A DNA stretch of 64,000 bases from Triglochin maritima (Eukaryota > Streptophyta > Magnoliopsida > Alismatales > Juncaginaceae): positions 88,001 through 152,000 of the forward strand of contig CAVMKL010000055.1 in the NCBI GenBank assembly GCA_963682175.1, read 5' to 3'. Position numbers and translations under genes: made by a program. Below, piece after piece: positions 27,301-40,931 of this stretch. The notes beneath the pieces are model-generated. The model had not been told where the DNA came from, searched no databases, and saw nothing but the letters and a program-made list of their open reading frames with translations. Within the stretch, counting starts at the first letter, position 1, and each line of letters starts with the position of its first letter.

Positions 27301-28680
27301 CTACGAGGCGCACCCTGCTCGGAGTGCTTTGGAGGTCGGACGATGGACACTAGCCTAGTGTGGTCATAGTTGGCATGTTATCGCCACGATGGGGCCTAGT
27401 GTGTGCTCGCGGCAGTGGCCTGCGGCATTCACCTCCAAAACACGTTTGGAAGTGAAAGCGTACTTGTACGTGAAATGGGGGTTGGTCGTGGGCAAAGCCC
27501 AAGGTGCCTGTGGACGTTGCTCTTCGACGTGCTCGGTTGCCCAAGGTTGTTGCCTTCCCGTCCACTTCCGAACGCGTCCGGAAGGGAATGTGGGTTTCTC
27601 GTTTGGAAAGTTCTTCGGGACGTTGCTCGTGCCCATGCTTGGGTTCCCACGGTTGTTGCCTACCCCATTCTCTTCCAAAACGCGTTTGGAAGTCCATGGG
27701 TGTTGCCCGCGGGCAAAGTGCAAGCTGCCGCATCTATTGCCCCATGCAACGGCCTGAGTGGACCTTAGGTGAGCCATAGTCTATATTTGGGCACCCAAGC
27801 ACATAGTGAGGAGGAGTGGAAATCTAACTCCTCTTAGAACGCCTGATTTAGGTGTATCTACAGCGAGGCGCGACGAGATGAAGAATGCTGATGATGTGGG
27901 GGCGTGGCTGGTAGGGACGTACGCCTTCGTGTTGTAGGCGCGACCCCGAATCTTTGGGCGTTACTTCTGAAATTTTAGGGGCAGATAGAGGGATCAATTG
28001 TCTACGTAACGCAAGTTGGAACGCTCGATTTAGAGGTCGGATACGCGAAGCGCAGCCGATTTGGTGTAGGCCTGCAGGGTGGCGACGGAGTGGCCTTTGG
28101 CCAGCTCCACGCGTGGCATGTGGCCAGCCCCACACCTAGTTTCTAAGTGGTCTTTAGGTGGCCCAACCACGGTTTATGGAGCTTAGGACCCCACATATGC
28201 ATCCGAGTTATCTACGAGGTGCACCCTGCTCGGAGTGCTTTGGAGGTCGGACGATGGACACTAGCCTAGTGTGGTCATAGTTGGCATGTTATCGCCACGA
28301 TGGGGACTAGTGTGTGCTCGCGGCAGTGGCCTGCGGCATTCACTTCCAAAACACGTTTGGAAGTGAAAGCGTACTTGTAGGTGAAATGGGGGTTGGTCGT
28401 GGGCAAAGCCCAAGGTGCCTGTGGACGTTGCTCTTCGACGTGCTCGGTTGCCCAAGGTTGTTGCCTTCCCGTCCACTTCCGAACGCGTCCGGAAGGGAAT
28501 GTGGGTTTCTCGTGTGGAAAGATCTTCGGGACGTTGCTCGTGCCCATGCTTGGGTTCCCACGGTTGTTGCCTACCCCATTCGCTTCCAAAATGCGTTTGG
28601 AAGTCCATGGGTGTTGCCCGCGGGCAAAGTGCAAGCTGCCGCATCTATTGCCCCATGCAACGGCCTGAGTGGACCTTAGG
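21311..28680. repeat. Four-monomer tandem duplication, shift 3641 bp
   Basis: The segment from about 21311 is repeated from about 24952 with almost no change, including private one-base deletions (CTTCGGACG at 22154 and 25795; GGTAGCGCGAC at 23383 and 27024; AGCCCACACC at 21756 and 25397). One difference seen is CACTTCC against CACCTCC (27432). The match breaks near 21310/24951 (ACGCG against ATGCG) and near 25039/28680 (GGTGAGCC against GGTGTGCC). It works as a two-copy, four-monomer higher-order repeat. Confidence 0.85.
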
Positions 28681-29152
28681 TGTGCCTTAGTCTATATTTG
28701 GGCACCAAAGCACATAGTGAGGAGGAGTGGAAATGTAACTCCTCTTAGAACGCCCGATTTAGGTGTATGTAGAGCGAGGCGCGACGAGATGAAGAATGCT
28801 GATGATGTGGGGGCGTGGCTGGTAGGGACGTACGCCTTCGTGTGGTAGGCGCAAACCCGAATCCTTGGGCGTTACTTCTTAAATTTTAGGGGCAGATAGA
28901 GGGATCAATTGTCTACGTAACGCAAGTTGGAACGCCCGATTTGGATTTCGGATACTAGAAGCGCAGCCGATTTGGTGTAGGCCTGCAGGGTGGCGACGGA
29001 GTGGCCTTTGGCCAGCTCCACGCGTGGCATGTGGCCAGCCCACACCTAGTTTCTAAGTGGTCTTTAGGTGGCCCAACCACGGTTTATGGAGCTTAGGACC
29101 CCACATATCCATCCGAGTTATCTACGATGCCCACCCTGCTCGGAGTGCTTTG

Positions 29153-30061
29153 GAGGTCGGACGATGGACACTAGCCTAGTGTGGTCATAGTTGGCATGTT
29201 ATCGCCACGATGGGGCCTAGTGTGTGCTCGCGGCAGTGGCCTGCGGCATGCACTTCCAAAACACGTTTGGAAGTGAAAGCGTACTTGTAGGTGAAATGGG
29301 GGTTGGTCGTGGGCAAAGCCCAAGGTGCCTGTGGACGTTGCTCTTCGACGTGCTCGGTTGCCAAGGTTGTTGCCTTCCCGTCCACTTCCGAACGCGTCCG
29401 GAAGGGAATGTGGGTTTCTCGTGTGGAAAGATCTTCGGGACGTTGCTCGTGCCCATGCTTGGGTTCCCACGGTTGTTGCCTACCCCATTCGCTTCCAAAA
29501 CGCGTTTGGAAGTCCATGGGTGTTGCCCGCGGGCAAAGTGCAAGCTGCCGCATCTATTGCCCCATGCAACGGCCTGAGTGGACCTTAGGTGTGCCTTAGT
29601 CTATATTTGGGCACCAAAGCACATAGTGAGGAGGAGTGGAAATGTAACTCCTCTTAGAACGCCCGATTTAGGTGTATCTACAGCGAGGCGCGACGAGATG
29701 AAGAATGCAGATGATGTGGGGGCGTGGCTGGTAGGGACGTACGCCTTCGTGTGGTAGGCGCGACCCCGAATCCTTGGGCGTTACTTCTGAAATTTTAGGG
29801 GCAGATAGAGGGATCAATTGTCTACGTAACGCAAGTTGCAACGCCCGATTTAGAGGTCGGATACTGGAAGCGCAGCCGATTTGGTGTAGGCCTGCAGGGT
29901 GGCGACGGAGTGGCCTTTGGCCAGCTCCACGCGTGGCATGTGGCCAGCCCACACCTAGTTTCTAAGTGGTCTTTAGGTGGCCCAACCACGGTTTATGGAG
30001 CTTAGGACCCCACATATCCATCCGAGTTATCTACGATGCGCACCCTGCTCGGAGTGCTTTG
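29153..30061. repeat. Monomer 33, 909 bp, with two one-base losses
   Basis: This copy lacks one C in GGTTGCCAAGG (about 29357) and one C in AGCCCACACC (about 29947). It resembles monomers 35 and 44, all with CGGCATGCACTTCC instead of CGGCATTCACTTCC. Confidence 0.7.
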
Positions 30062-31867
30062 GAGGTCGGACGATGGACACTAGCCTAGTGTGGTCATAGT
30101 TGGCATGTTATCGCCACGATGGGGCCTAGTGTGTGCGCGCGGCAGTGGCCTGCGGCATTCACTTACAAAACACGTTTGGAAGTGAAAGCGTACTTGTAGG
30201 TGAAATGGGGGTTGGTCGTGGGCAAAGCCCAAGGTGCCTGTGGACGTTGCTCTTTGACGTGCTCGGTTTCCCAAGGTTGTTGCCTTCCCGTCCACTTCCG
30301 AACGCGTCCGGAAGGGAATGTGGGTTTCTCATGTGGAAAGATCTTCGGGACGTTGCTCGTGCCCATGCTTGGGTTCCCACGGTTGTTGCCTACCCCATTC
30401 GCTTCCAAAACGCGTTTGGAAGTCCATGGGTGTTGCCCGCGGGCAAAGTGCAAGCTGCCGCATCTATTGCCCGATGCAACGGCCTGAGTGGACCTTAGGT
30501 GTGCCTTAGTCTATATTTGGGCACCAAAGCACATAGTGAGGAGGAGTGGAAATGTAACTCCTCTTAGAACGCCCGATTTAGGTGTATGTAGAGCGAGGCG
30601 CGACGAGATGAAGAATGCTGATGATGTGGGGGCGTGGCTGGTAGGGGCGTACGCCTTCGTGTGGTAGGCGCGACCCCGAATCCTTGGGCGTTACTTCTTA
30701 AATTTTAGGGGCGGATAGAGGGATCAATTGTCTACGTAACGCAAGTTGGAACGCCCGATTTGGATTTTGGATACTGGAAGCGCAGCCGATTTGGTGTAGG
30801 CCTGCAGGGTGGCGACGGAGTGGCCTTTGGCCAGCTCCACGCGTGGCATGTGGCCAGCCCACACCTAGTTTCTAAGTGGTCTTTAGGTGGCCCAACCACG
30901 GTTTATGGAGCTTAGGACCCCACATATCCATCCGAGTTATCTACGATGCCCACCCTGCTCGGAGTGCTTTGGAGGTCGGACGATGGACACTAGCCTAGTG
31001 TGGTCATAGTTGGCATGTTATCGCCACGATGGGGCCTAGTGTGTGCTCGCGGCAGTGGCCTACGGCATGCACTTCCAAAACACGTTTGGAAGTGAAAGCG
31101 TACTTGTAGGTGAAATGGGGGTTGGTCGTGGGCAAAGCCCAAGGTGCCTGTGGACGTTGCTCTTCGACTTGCTCGGTTGCCCAAGGTTGTTGCCTTCCCG
31201 TCCACTTCCGAACGCGTCCGGAAGGGAATGTGGGTTTCTCGTGTGGAAAGATCTTCGGGACATTGCTCGTGCCCATGCTTGGGTTCCCACGGTTGTTGCC
31301 TACCCCATTCGCTTCCAAAACGCGTTTGGAAGTCCATGGGTGTTGCCCGCGGGCAAAGTGCAAGCTGCCGCATCTATTGCCCCATGCAACGGCCTGAGTG
31401 GACCTTAGGTGTGCCTTAGTCTATATTTGGGCACCAAAGCACATAGTGAGGAGGAGTGGAAATGTAACTCCTCTTAGAACGCCCGATTTAGGTGTATCTA
31501 CAGCGAGGCGCGACGAGATGAAGAATGCTGATGATGTGGGGGCGTGGCTGGTAGGGACGTACGCCTTCGTGTGGTAGGCGCGACCCCGAATCCTTGGGCG
31601 TTACTTCTGAAATTTTAGGGGCAGATAGAGGGATCAATTGTCTACGTAACGCAAGTTGCAACGCCCGATTTAGAGGTCGGATACTGGAAGCGCAGCCGAT
31701 TTGGTGTAGGCCTGCAGGGTGGCGACGGAGTGGCCTTTGGCCAGCTCCACGCGTGGCATGTGGCCAGCCCACACCTAGTTTCTAAGTGGTCTTTAGGTGG
31801 CCCAACCACGGTTTATGGAGCTTAGGACCCCACATATCCATCCGAGTTATCTACGATGCGCACCCTA

Positions 31868-34800
31868 CTCGGAGTGCTTTGGAGGTCGGACGATGGACAC
31901 TAGCCTAGTGTGGTCATAGTTGGCATGTTATCGCCACGATGGGGCCTAGTGTGTGCTCGCGGCAGTGGCCTGCGGCATTCACTTCCAAAACACGTTAGGA
32001 AGTGAAAGCGTACTTGTAGGTGAAATGGGGGTTGGTCGTGGGCAAAGCCCAAGGTGCCTGTGGACGTTGCTCTTCGACGTGCTCGGTTGCCCAAGGTTGT
32101 TGCCTTCCCGTCCACTTCCGAACGCGTCCGGAAGGGAATGTGGGTTTCTCATGTGGAAAGTTCTTCGGACGTTGCTCGTGCCCATGCTTGGGTTCCCACG
32201 GTTGTTGCCTACCCCATTTGCTTCCAAAACGCGTTTGGAAGTCCATGGGTGTTGCCCGCGGGCAAAGTGCAAGCTGCCGCATCTATTGCCCCATGCAACG
32301 GCCTGAGTGGACCTTAGGTGTGCCTTAGTCTATATTTGGGCACCCAAGCACATAGTGAGGAGGAGTGGAAATGTAACTCCTCTTAGAACGCCCGATTTAG
32401 GTGTATCTACAGCGAGGCGCGATGAGATGAAGAATGCTGATGATGTGGGGGCGTGGCTGGTAGGGACGTACGCCTTCGTGTGGTAGGTGCGACCCCGAAT
32501 CCTTGGGCTTTACTTCTGAAATTTTGGGGACAGATAGAGGGATCAATTGTCTACGTAACGCAGGTTGGAACTCCTGATTTGGAGGTCGGATGCCCGAGGC
32601 GCAGCCGATTTGGTGTAGGCCTGCAGGGTGGCGACGGAGTGGCCTTTGGCCAGCTCCACGCGTGGCATGTGGCCAGCCCCACACCTAGTTTCTAAGTGGT
32701 CTTTAGGTGGCCCAACCACGGTTTATGGAGCTTAGGACCCCACATATCCATCCGATTTATCTACGAGGCGCACCCTGCTCGGAGTGCTTTGGAGGTCGGA
32801 CGATGGACACTAGCCTAGTGTGGTCCTAGTTGGCATGTTATCGACACGATGGGGCCTAGTGTGTGCTCGCGGCAGTGGCCTGCGGCATTCACTTCCAAAA
32901 CATGTTAGGAAGTGAAAGCGTACTTGTAGGTGAAATGGGGGTTGGTCGTGGGCAAAGCCCAAGGTGCCTGTGGACGTTGCTCTTCGACGTGCTCGGTTGC
33001 CCAAGGTTGTTGCCTTCCCGTCCACTTCCGAACGCGTCCGGAAGGGAATGTGGGTTTCTCATGTGGAAAGTTCTTCGGGACGTTGCTCGTGCCCATGCTT
33101 GGGTTCCCACGGTTGTTGCCTACCCCATTCGCTTCCAAAACGCGTTTGGAAGTCCATGGGTGTTGCCCGCGGGCAAAGTGCAAGCTGCCGCATCTATTGC
33201 CCCATGCAACGGCCTGAGTGGACCTTAGGTGAGCCTTAGTCTATATTTGGGCACCCAAGCACATAGTGAGGAGGAGTGGAAATGTAACTCCTCTTAGAAC
33301 GCCCGATTTAGGTGTATCTACAGCGAGGCGCGACGAGATGAAGAATGCTGATGATGTGGGGGCGTGGCTGGTAGGGACGTACGCCTTCGTGTTGTAGGCG
33401 CGACCCCGAATCTTTGGGCGTTACTTCTGAAATTTTAAGGGCAGATAGAGGGATCAATTGTCTACGTAACGCAAGTTGGAACGCTCGATTTAGAGGTCGG
33501 ATACGCGAAGCGCAGCCGATTTGGTGTAGGCCTGCAGGGTGGCGACGGAGTGGCCTTTGGCCAGCTCCACGCGTGGCATGTGGCCAGCCCCACACCTAGT
33601 TTCTAAGTGGTCTTTAGGTGGCCCAACCACGGTTTATGGAGCTTAGGACCCCACATATGCATCCGAGTTATCTACGAGGCGCACCCTGCTCGGAGTGCTT
33701 TGGAGGTCGGACGATGGACACTAGCCTAGTGTGGTCATAGTTGGCATGTTATCGCCACGATGGGGACTAGTGTGTGCTCGCGGCAGTGGCCTGCGGCATT
33801 CACTTCCAAAACACGTTTGGAAGTGAAAGCGTACTTCTAGGTGAAATGGGGGTTGGTCGTGGGCAAAGCCCAAGGTGCCTGTGGACGTTGCTCTTCGACG
33901 TGCTCGGTTGCCCAAGGTTGTTGCCTTCCCGTCCACTTCCGAACGCGTCCGGAAGGGAATGTGGGTTTCTCATGTGGAATGTTCTTCGGGACGTTGCTCG
34001 TGCCCATGCTTGGGTTCCCACGGTTGTTGCCTACCCCATTCGCTTCCAAAACGCGTTTGGAAGTCCATGGGTGTTGCCCGCGGGCAAAGTGCAAGCTGCC
34101 GCATCTATTTCCCCATGCAACGGCCTGAGTGGACCTTAGGTGAGCCTTAGTCTATATTTGGGCACCCAAGCACATAGTGAGGAGGAGTGGAAATGTAACT
34201 CCTCTTAGAACGCCCGATTTAGGTGTATCTACAGCGAGGCGCGACGAGATGAAGAATGCTGATGATGTGGGGGCGTGGCTGGTAGGGACGTACGCCTTCG
34301 TGTGGTAGGCGCGACCCCGAATCCTTGGGCGTTACTTCTGAAATTTTAGGGGCAGATAGAGGGATCAATTGTCTACGTAACGCAAGTTGCAACGCCCGAT
34401 TTAGAGGTCGGATACTGGAAGCGCAGCCGATTTGGTGTAGGCCTGCAGGGTGGCGACGGAGTGGCCTTTGGCCAGCTCCACGCGTGGCATGTGGCCAGCC
34501 CACACCTAGTTTCTAAGTGGTCTTTAGGTGGCCCAACCACGGTTTATGGAGCTTAGGACCCCACATATCCATCCGAGTTATCTACGATGCGCACCCTGCT
34601 CGGAGTGCTTTGGAGGTCGGACGATGGACACTAGCCTAGTGTGGTCATAGTTGGCATGTTATCGCCACGATGGGGCCTAGTGTGTGCTCGCGGCAGTGGC
34701 CTGCGGCATTCACTTCCAAAACACGTTAGGAAGTGAAAGCGTACTTGTAGGTGAAATGGGGGTTGGTCGTGGGCAAAGCCCAAGGTGCCTGTGGACGTTG

Positions 34801-37800
34801 CTCTTCGACGTGCTCGGTTGCCCAAGGTTGTTGCCTTCCCGTCCACTTCCGAACGCGTCCGGAAGGGAATGTGGGTTTCTCATGTGGAAAGTTCTTCGGG
34901 ACGTTGCTCGTGCCCATGCTTGGGTTCCCACGGTTGTTGCCTACCCCATTCGCTTCCAAAACGCGTTTGGAAGTCCATGGGTGTTGCCCGCGGGCAAAGT
35001 GCAAGCTGCCGCATCTATTGCCCCATGCAACGGCCTGAGTGGACCTTAGGTGAGCCTTAGTCTATATTTGGGCACCCAAGCACATAGTGAGGAGGAGTGG
35101 AAATGTAACTCCTCTTAGAACGCCCGATTTAGGTGTATCTACAGCGAGGCGCGACGAGATGAAGAATGCTGATGATGTGGGGGCGTGGCTGGTAGGGACG
35201 TACGCCTTCGTGTTGTAGGCGCGACCCCGAATCTTTGGGCGTTACTTCTGAAATTTTAAGGGCAGATAGAGGGATCAATTGTCTACGTAACGCAAGTTGG
35301 AACGCTCGATTTAGAGGTCGGATACGCGAAGCGCAGCCGATTTGGTGTAGGCCTGCAGGGTGGCGACGGAGTGGCCTTTGGCCAGCTCCACGCGTGGCAT
35401 GTGGCCAGCCCCACACCTAGTTTCTAAGTGGTCTTTAGGTGGCCCAACCACGGTTTATGGAGCTTAGGACCCCACATATGCATCCGAGTTATCTACGAGG
35501 CGCACCCTGCTCGGAGTGCTTTGGAGGTCGGACGATGGACACTAGCCTAGTGTGGTCATAGTTGGCATGTTATCGCCACGATGGGGACTAGTGTGTGCTC
35601 GCGGCAGTGGCCTGCGGCATTCACTTCCAAAACACGTTTGGAAGTGAAAGCGTACTTCTAGGTGAAATGGGGGTTGGTCGTGGGCAAAGCCCAAGGTGCC
35701 TGTGGACGTTGCTCTTCGACGTGCTCGGTTGCCCAAGGTTGTTGCCTTCCCGTCCACTTCCGAACGCGTCCGGAAGGGAATGTGGGTTTCTCATGTGGAA
35801 TGTTCTTCGGGACGTTGCTCGTGCCCATGCTTGGGTTCCCACGGTTGTTGCCTACCCCATTCGCTTCCAAAACGCGTTTGGAAGTCCATGGGTGTTGCCC
35901 GCGGGCAAAGTGCAAGCTGCCGCATCTATTTCCCCATGCAACGGCCTGAGTGGACCTTAGGTGAGCCTTAGTCTATATTTGGGCACCCAAGCACATAGTG
36001 AGGAGGAGTGGAAATGTAACTCCTCTTAGAACGCCCGATTTAGGTGTATCTACAGCGAGGCGCGACGAGATGAAGAATGCTGATGATGTGGGGGCGTGGC
36101 TGGTAGGGACGTACGCCTTCGTGTGGTAGGCGCGACCCCGAATCCTTGGGCGTTACTTCTGAAATTTTAGGGGCAGATAGAGGGATCAATTGTCTACGTA
36201 ACGCAAGTTGCAACGCCCGATTTAGAGGTCGGATACTGGAAGCGCAGCCGATTTGGTGTAGGCCTGCAGGGTGGCGACGGAGTGGCCTTTGGCCAGCTCC
36301 ACGCGTGGCATGTGGCCAGCCCACACCTAGTTTCTAAGTGGTCTTTAGGTGGCCCAACCACGGTTTATGGAGCTTAGGACCCCACATATCCATCCGAGTT
36401 ATCTACGATGCGCACCCTGCTCGGAGTGCTTTGGAGGTCGGACGATGGACACTAGCCTAGTGTGGTCATAGTTGGCATGTTATCGCCACGATGGGGCCTA
36501 GTGTGTGCTCGCGGCAGTGGCCTGCGGCATTCACTTCCAAAACACGTTAGGAAGTGAAAGCGTACTTGTAGGTGAAATGGGGGTTGGTCGTGGGCAAAGC
36601 CCAAGGTGCCTGTGGACGTTGCTCTTCGACGTGCTCGGTTGCCCAAGGTTGTTGCCTTCCCGTCCACTTCCGAACGCGTCCGGAAGGGAATGTGGGTTTC
36701 TCATGTGGAAAGTTCTTCGGACGTTGCTCGTGCCCATGCTTGGGTTCCCACGGTTGTTGCCTACCCCATTTGCTTCCAAAACGCGTTTGGAAGTCCATGG
36801 GTGTTGCCCGCGGGCAAAGTGCAAGCTGCCGCATCTATTGCCCCATGCAACGGCCTGAGTGGACCTTAGGTGTGCCTTAGTCTATATTTGGGCACCCAAG
36901 CACATAGTGAGGAGGAGTGGAAATGTAACTCCTCTTAGAACGCCCGATTTAGGTGTATCTACAGCGAGGCGCGATGAGATGAAGAATGCTGATGATGTGG
37001 GGGCGTGGCTGGTAGGGACGTACGCCTTCGTGTGGTAGGTGCGACCCCGAATCCTTGGGCTTTACTTCTGAAATTTTGGGGACAGATAGAGGGATCAATT
37101 TTCTACGTAACGCAGGTTGGAACTCCTGATTTGGAGGTCGGATGCCCGAGGCGCAGCCGATTTGGTGTAGGCCTGCAGGGTGGCGACGGAGTGGCCTTTG
37201 GCCAGCTCCACGCGTGGCATGTGGCCAGCCCCACACCTAGTTTCTAAGTGGTCTTTAGGTGGCCCAACCACGGTTTATGGAGCTTAGGACCCCACATATC
37301 CATCCGATTTATCTACGAGGCGCACCCTGCTCGGAGTGCTTTGGAGGTCGGACGATGGACACTAGCCTAGTGTGGTCCTAGTTGGCATGTTATCGACACG
37401 ATGGGGCCTAGTGTGTGCTCGCGGCAGTGGCCTGCGGCATTCACTTCCAAAACATGTTAGGAAGTGAAAGCGTACTTGTAGGTGAAATGGGGGTTGGTCG
37501 TGGGCAAAGCCCAAGGTGCCTGTGGACGTTGCTCTTCGACGTGCTCGGTTGCCCAAGGTTGTTGCCTTCCCGTCCACTTCCGAACGCGTCCGGAAGGGAA
37601 TGTGGGTTTCTCATGTGGAAAGTTCTTCGGGACGTTGCTCGTGCCCATGCTTGGGTTCCCACGGTTGTTGCCTACCCCATTCGCTTCCAAAACGCGTTTG
37701 GAAGTCCATGGGTGTTGCCCGCGGGCAAAGTGCAAGCTGCCGCATCTATTGCCCCATGCAACGGCCTGAGTGGACCTTAGGTGAGCCTTAGTCTATATTT

Positions 37801-38522
37801 GGGCACCCAAGCACATAGTGAGGAGGAGTGGAAATGTAACTCCTCTTAGAACGCCCTATTTAGGTGTATCTACAGCGAGGCGCGACGAGATGAAGAATGC
37901 TGATGATGTGGGGGCGTGGCTGGTAGGGACGTACGCCTTCGTGTTGTAGGCGCGACCCCGAATCTTTGGGCGTTACTTCTGAAATTTTAAGGGCAGATAG
38001 AGGGATCAATTGTCTACGTAACGCAAGTTGGAACGCTCGATTTAGAGGTCGGATACGCGAAGCGCAGCCGATTTGGTGTAGGCCTGCAGGGTGGCGACGG
38101 AGTGGCCTTTGGCCAGCTCCACGCGTGGCATGTGGCCAGCCCCACACCTAGTTTCTAAGTGGTCTTTAGGTGGCCCAACCACGGTTTATGGAGCTTAGGA
38201 CCCCACATATGCATCCGAGTTATCTACGAGGCGCACCCTGCTCGGAGTGCTTTGGAGGTCGGACGATGGACACTAGCCTAGTGTGGTCATAGTTGGCATG
38301 TTATCGCCACGATGGGGACTAGTGTGTGCTCGCGGCAGTGGCCTGCGGCATTCACTTCCAAAACACGTTTGGAAGTGAAAGCGTACTTCTAGGTGAAATG
38401 GGGGTTGGTCGTGGGCAAAGCCCAAGGTGCCTGTGGACGTTGCTCTTCGACGTGCTCGGTTGCCCAAGGTTGTTGCCTTCCCGTCCACTTCCGAACGCGT
38501 CCGGAAGGGAATGTGGGTTTCT
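31868..38522. repeat. Five-monomer spaced duplication, shift 4552 bp
   Basis: About 31868-33970 matches about 36420-38522. Shared private markers include CTTCGGACG at 32164 and 36716, GCGCGATGAGATG, GTTGGAACTCCTGATTT, TGGTCCTAGTTGG, AACATGTTAGGAAG and TACTTCTAGGTG. Differences seen: AATTGTCTACG against AATTTTCTACG (about 37101) and GCCCGATTT against GCCCTATTT (about 37856). Between the two copies lies the two-monomer duplication described separately, so the order is A B C D C A B C. Confidence 0.8.
32902..36719. repeat. Two-monomer tandem duplication, shift 1821 bp (monomers 37-39 and 39-41)
   Basis: About 32902-34898 matches about 34723-36719 almost perfectly, including GTTCTTCGGGACG preceded by CATGTGGAATG (33976 and 35797), TTTCCCCATGC and TACTTCTAGG. 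The match ends where monomer 41 has CTTCGGACG and monomer 39 has CTTCGGGACG. It is nested inside the 4552-bp duplication, so it postdates it or the two formed in one complex exchange. Confidence 0.8.
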
Positions 38523-40931
38523 CGTGTGGAAAGATCTTCGGGACGTTGCTCGTGCCCATGCTTGGGTTCCCACGGTTGTTGCCTACCCCATTCGCTTCCA
38601 AAACGCGTTTGGAAGTCCATGGGTGTTGCCCGCGGGCAAAGTGCAAGCTGCCGCATCTATTGCCCCATGCAACGGCCTGAGAGGACCTTAGGTGAGACTT
38701 AGTCTATATTTGGGCACCCAAGCACATAGTGAGGAGGAGTGGAAATGTAACTCCTCTTAGAACGCCCGATTTAGGTGTATCTACAGCGAGGCGCGACGAG
38801 ATGAAGAATGCTGATGATGTGGGGGCGTGGCTGGTAGGGACGTACGCCTTCGTGTGGTAGGCGCGACCCCGAATCCTTGGGCGTTACTTCTGAAATTTTA
38901 GGGGCAGATAGAGGGATCAATTGTCTACGTAACGCAAGTTGGAACGCCCGATTTGGATTTCGGATACTGGAAGTGCAACCGATTTGGTGTAGGCCTGCAG
39001 GGTGGCGACGGAGTGGCCTTTGGCCAGCTCCACGCGTGGCATGTGGCCAGCCCACACCTAGTTTCGAAGTGGTCTTTAGGTGGCCCAACCACGGTTTATG
39101 GAGCTTAGGACCCCACATATCCATCCGAGTTATCTACGATGCCCACCCTGCTCGGAGTGCTTTGGAGGTCGGACGATGGACACTAGCCTAGTGTGGTCAT
39201 AGTTGGCATGTTATCGCCACGATGGGGCCTAGTGTGTGCTCGCGGCAGTGGCCTGCGGCATGCACTTCCAAAACACGTTTGGAAGTGAAAGCGTACTTGT
39301 AGGTGAAATGGGGGTTGGTCGTGGGCAAAGCCCAAGGTGCCTGTGGACGTTGCTCTTCGACGTGCTCGGTTGCCCAAGGTTGTTGCCTTCCCGTCCACTT
39401 CCGAACGCGTCCGGAAGGGAATGTGGGTTTCTCGTGTGGAAAGATCTTCGGGACGTTGCTCGTGCCCATGCTTGGGTTCCCACGGTTGTTGCCTACCCCA
39501 TTCGCTTCCAAAACGCGTTTGGAAGTCCATGGGTGTTGCCCGCGGGCAAAGTGCAAGCTGCCGCATCTATTGCCCCATGCAACGGCCTGAGTGGACCTTA
39601 GGTGTGCCTTAGTCTATATTTGGGCACCAAAGCACATAGTGAGAAGGAGTGGAAATGTAACTCCTCTTAGAACGCCCGATTTAGGTGTATGTAGAGCGAG
39701 GCGCGACGAGATGAAGAATGCTGATGATGTGGGGGCGTGGCTGGTAGGGACGTACGCCTTCGTGTGGTAGGCGCGACCCCGAATCTTTGGGCGTTACTTC
39801 TGAAATTTTAGGGACAGATAGAGGGATCAATTGTCTACGTAACGCAAGTTGCAACGCCCGATTTGCAGGTCGGATGCTCGAGGCGCAGCCGATTTGGTGT
39901 AGGCCTGCAGGGTGGCGACGGAGTGGCCTTTGGCCAGCTCCACGCGTGGCATGTGGCCAGCCCCACACCTAGTTTCTAAGTGGTCTTTAGGTGGCCCAAC
40001 CACGGTTTATGGAGCTCAGGACCCCACATATCCATCCGATTTATCTACGAGGCGCACCCTGCTCGGAGTGCTTTGGAGGTCGGACGATGGACACTAGCCT
40101 AGTGTGGTCATAGTTGGCATGTTATCGCCACGATGGGGCCTAGTGTGTGCTCGCGGCAGTGGCCTGCGGCATTCACTTCCAAAACACGTTAGGAAGTGAA
40201 AGCGTACTTGTAGGTGAAATGGGGGTTGGTCGTGGGCAAAGCCCAAGGTGCCTGTGGACGTTGCTCTTCGACGTGCTCGGTTGCCCAAGGTTGTTGCCTT
40301 CCCGTCCACTTCCGAACGCGTCCAGAAGGGAATGTGGGTTTCTCATGTGGAAAGTTCTTCGGGACGTTGCTCGTGCCCATGCTTGGGTTCCCACGGTTGT
40401 TGCCTACCCCATTCGCTTCCAAAACGCGTTTGGAAGTCCATGGGTGTTGCCCGCGGGCAAAGTGCAAGCTGCCGCATCTATTTCCCCATGCAACGGCCTG
40501 AGTGGACCTTAGGTGAGCCTTAGTCTATATTTGGGCACCCAAGTACATAGTGAGGAGGACTGGAAATGTAACTCCTCTTAGAACGCCCGATTTAGGTGTA
40601 TCTACAGCGAGGCGCGACGAGATGAAGAATGCTGATGATGTGGGGGCGTGGCTGGTAGGGACGTACGCCTTCGTGTGGTAGGCTTGACCCCGAATCCTTG
40701 GGCATTACTTCTGAAATTTTAGGGGCAGATAGAGGGATCAATTTTCTACGTAACGCAAGTTGGAACGCCCGATTTGGAGGTCGGATACGCGAAGCGCAGC
40801 CGATTTGGTGTAGGCCTGCAGGGTGGCGACGGAGTGGCCTTTGGCCAGCTCCACGCGTGGCATGTGGCCAGCCCCACACCTAGTTTCTAAGTGGTCTTTA
40901 GGTGGCCCAACCACGGTTTATGGAGCTTAGG

